Source of the DNA: Torreya grandis
Taxonomy: Eukaryota > Streptophyta > Pinopsida > Cupressales > Taxaceae
Reading direction: 5' to 3'
NCBI GenBank assembly: GCA_037957365.1
Contig: JARHVA010008418.1
Location: 1-64,000 of the forward strand
DNA length: 64,000 nucleotides
Each line of letters starts with the position of its first letter. The stretch's first letter is position 1. Positions 61,490 through 64,000 of this stretch are shown here, one piece after another. The notes under the pieces are model-generated. The model ran no database searches. It was not told where the DNA came from and worked only from the letters and a program-made list of their open reading frames with translations. A program made the position numbers and the translations under genes.

Positions 61490-64000
61490 AATAAAGTGAA
61501 TCTAGGAGTGGCCCACATCTCCTTAGTAACCACTAGAATCCTCTTGTAGCTATAAAATTTCTTGCTCTTGTTCTCTTTTCTTTAGTCTAAACTATGAAAA
61601 CTAGTTCTTTTTATATATCACTCTTATTTTAGTTTATTATATAATTTACAACACATGGAACAACTATGAAATCTTGACATACCTTCTCATTTGAAGAAAT
61701 AACCTTATAGCTTGGAACCTCATCACTAAGTACTATCAATTAATGTTGTTTGCATGAATATTATTCAACAATAGTAGGATGTTCGCTTGGATCCATACAC
61801 ATCTTAGGAATAGCCTCAACTAGTACCTTGGTCTTCTCTTGAAGATTGGTCTCTTCATTCACAACATGAATAGTTAATGAGAGCTCTTAACACTCTTCAC
61901 CTTTTGAAGCATTCTCCACCATATCAAACAAATTACTTGGACTTACAGACTCATCATGAATAACACTTACCACCTTTGGCTTCCATGAGTTAACTTGCCT
62001 TATTCATTTCAATCTAGGATCTTGATTAAATATATTATGACTTAATGGCTTTTACTTATAGAATCTATAAATGCGGCCTCTTTTTTCATAGTTGTAGTGA
62101 ACCATAATTGATGAAAACTCAACTTGTTTTACCTTGTTTAGACAAAAACTATCAATCTATCCAATATCATGATAATTGAAACAAACTACTCATTTTGGAG
62201 AAGAGTTACCTTGCCTTTCCTTATTTGTAAAATGCTTAGAAAACTATCCTTCATTAAGATAGCTGAAGCACTTAACCTTGCTCACACCTTTTAACTAATT
62301 ACACCCATCATAGTCCCATGTAAATAAATTTATAATAGTTCTCTTGCACTCTCTAGCCCTATGACCAAAATCATTACATTTATAATAGTAACCATTAGAT
62401 CTTGCATACCTCATACCTCATTTCATTTGGATCTCTGATCTGATTCATCTTTAAAATATAACCCACCTTGCTCTTATTGACATTCATATCAACTTGAGAA
62501 GTAACTTTGGGATCTTCATTAAAACCCAATCCATATCTATCACTAAATTTTCAATATTTATGATATTATCCATATCATTAGAACTCTTATCAAAATTTAC
62601 AAATGATTTCACCTTGCTTTTAGACTTATCTAGCTCATCTTTAAAAGATACAATCTAAAAATCATACCTTGAGCAATCACCTTCTTTATCTTTCAAACTT
62701 GTAAACAAGATTTCCAATTGACAACTAAGATGCTTTACCATAGCTCCATGCTCCTTAGAATCTTTATTCATTTTTTCCTCAAACATACTAAATTATTCCT
62801 CATAATATTTGAATTGAGGCTTCATCTTCTTGTTAATATTCTTTTCAATCTTCAATTCTTCAAGATCATTTATCAAAGTAGTCTCATAGTCCATCTCATT
62901 TTCATCATCATCTAAATCACTAAAAGTAGACTCCTTTTAATGTGAGTAACTACCTTCCTCAGCCATGAATAGGGATTCATTTTTAATAGGACCATCATCT
63001 TCATGATCATATTTTGAGTTACTTACTTCACTCTCATCTGATGAACTATAATCTTCTTTGGTGTAGAGACTCTTCTTGTCCTTAAAGTACTTCTTGTTGT
63101 CAAACCTTCTAAATCCCTTTTTGCTTTTATTAGACCTAAATGATCTCTATCCATCATCATGACCTTGATCTGATCTTCATCATCATCAATATTATACTTA
63201 TGAGGGAACTTATTAGTAAAATGTTTTATCTCACCATAATTGAAGCATTTGAGGGGTGGTTTACATTTATACTTGTGTGAACCTATTTTTAATTTACTTG
63301 AAATCAAATCTATTAGTTCATGCTTATTTATATCATAAATGCCATCCTCTTTAGATTTATTACCTTGGAACTTCTTATTTCTCTTCATTTTAGTCTTGAA
63401 ATTTGCTTCCTTCTTTGGTGGTATATCATCATTCTTCTTCATCTCATAGGTAGTAAGAGTGTCATGCAATTGATCCAACTTCAACTGAGTAAGATCATGA
63501 CTTTCTTCTATAATAGATACTTTTATATAAAAGTTGGGAGATATAGACCTTAATACCTTTTGAAAAATATTAACCTCTTTAATTTTCTCTCTAAGACCTC
63601 TAATGATGTTCACAATCTCATCAACTCTCTATAGAAAGGATTCCATAGGATTGTCTTCATTCATCTTGAGACTAATAAATTACCTTCTATGAGTCTATAG
63701 ATTAACAAGCTTGACCTTTGAATCTCCTTCATAAATGTTTTTCATTTTTTCCCATATCTCTTTAGTAAATTTACAATGGATTACCTTGGTGTATTTAGTC
63801 TCTAAAAGACCACAAGTAAAAGAATGCATTACCTTAGAATTGTTCTCAAACAACTTTTTGTCTACAATACTAGATGGAGGAATATTAGGAGTAACATAAT
63901 CATCAACAACATATTACCATACATTGAACCTTAGGGACATAATGTATGTCCTCATCCTTACACTCTAAAATGCATAATTAGATACATTGAACATTGGTGA
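61490..64000 (-). pseudogene. copia-D unit 2 long Gag (fossil, N terminus off window)
   Basis: Second copy of the Gag at 54,440-56,965, running off the right edge a few codons before its start. From 63,613: GLREKIKEVNIFQKVLRSIS, LDQLHDTLTTYEMKKNDDIP, then knuckle 1 CFNYGEIKHFTNKF (about 63,250-63,200). The acidic and coiled-coil parts follow (about 62,990-62,600), then three tandem knuckles (62,285-62,050; the first and second have a stop in place of His, the third is badly changed). The C-terminal region with IHVVNEETNLQEKTKV and MDPSEHP (about 61,880-61,770) leads to EMWATPRFTLF and a stop at about 61,490, as in unit 1. Confidence 0.82.

Larger units (their letters stand above)
51536..64000 (-). 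mobile_element. Copia-type tandem array copia-D (LTR-internal-LTR-internal), Gag only
   Basis: Minus-strand order from the right edge: internal unit 2 (64,000-59,873), polypurine tract, shared LTR (59,860-57,027), primer-binding site, internal unit 1 (57,014-54,373) and left LTR (54,372-51,536). The middle LTR has a polypurine tract on one side and a primer site on the other, so it serves both units. Both units encode the same long Gag, and no protease, integrase or RT motif was found in either. Unit 1 and its LTR lack about 1.8 kb around the LTR-internal border. The array interrupts gypsy-B Gag; the right end is off the window. Confidence 0.85.

Overview
This window looks like nuclear intergenic DNA from a large-genome seed plant. 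A gymnosperm fits best because the window is AT-rich, made almost wholly of old, heavily mutated LTR retrotransposons, and shows no host exon, tRNA or rRNA; that assignment is inference, not something the sequence proves. No intact protein-coding gene was found. Every recognisable protein is a retrotransposon Gag or Pol fossil with stops and frameshifts.

Layout. 1-4,095 is unassigned AT-rich DNA with possible LTR traces and a 320-bp CT/CA microsatellite. 4,096-25,885 is a Ty1/copia element (copia-1, + strand) with PBS, gag-pol, PPT and long LTRs. Two younger elements sit inside it: a 3.8-kb Gag-only copia (copia-2, 6,794-10,602) in its gag, flanked by a CAAGG/TAAGG duplication, and an 8.3-kb Ty3/gypsy Gag-protease element of Tat/Ogre type (gypsy-C, minus strand, 17,269-25,569) in its 3' LTR, flanked by a perfect AGGTG duplication. 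Copia-1 in turn ends exactly where homology between two direct repeats of about 4 kb begins (25,886-29,860 and 38,391-42,340). These repeats flank a minus-strand gypsy gag-pol (gypsy-A, about 30.0-35.95 kb) and are best read as its giant LTRs.

At about 42,340 the right LTR of gypsy-A abuts a 5'-truncated L1-type LINE (+ strand, to about 43,690). After 2.5 kb without recognisable genes comes a second minus-strand gypsy (gypsy-B, about 46.15-51.53 kb) that still has a YLDD reverse-transcriptase motif. Its gag is cut at 51,535 by a minus-strand copia-type array (copia-D) arranged LTR / internal / LTR / internal, which runs off the right edge. Copia-D encodes a Gag with one zinc knuckle, a coiled coil, three more tandem knuckles and an unfamiliar acidic C-terminal region ending in a stop shared by both copies; no protease, integrase or RT was found in the sequence shown.

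Inferred order of events: gypsy-A first, then copia-1 into its LTR, then gypsy-C and copia-2 into copia-1. The left part of the copia-1 5' LTR and the matching left part of the gypsy-A LTR appear to be lost. The most unusual items are the two Gag-only families, the tandem LTR-sharing array, a recurring loss of two zinc ligands in the knuckles, a five-copy module in gypsy-C, and microsatellites that grew in only one LTR of a pair. All LTR comparisons were made by eye; a dot plot would refine the boundaries.
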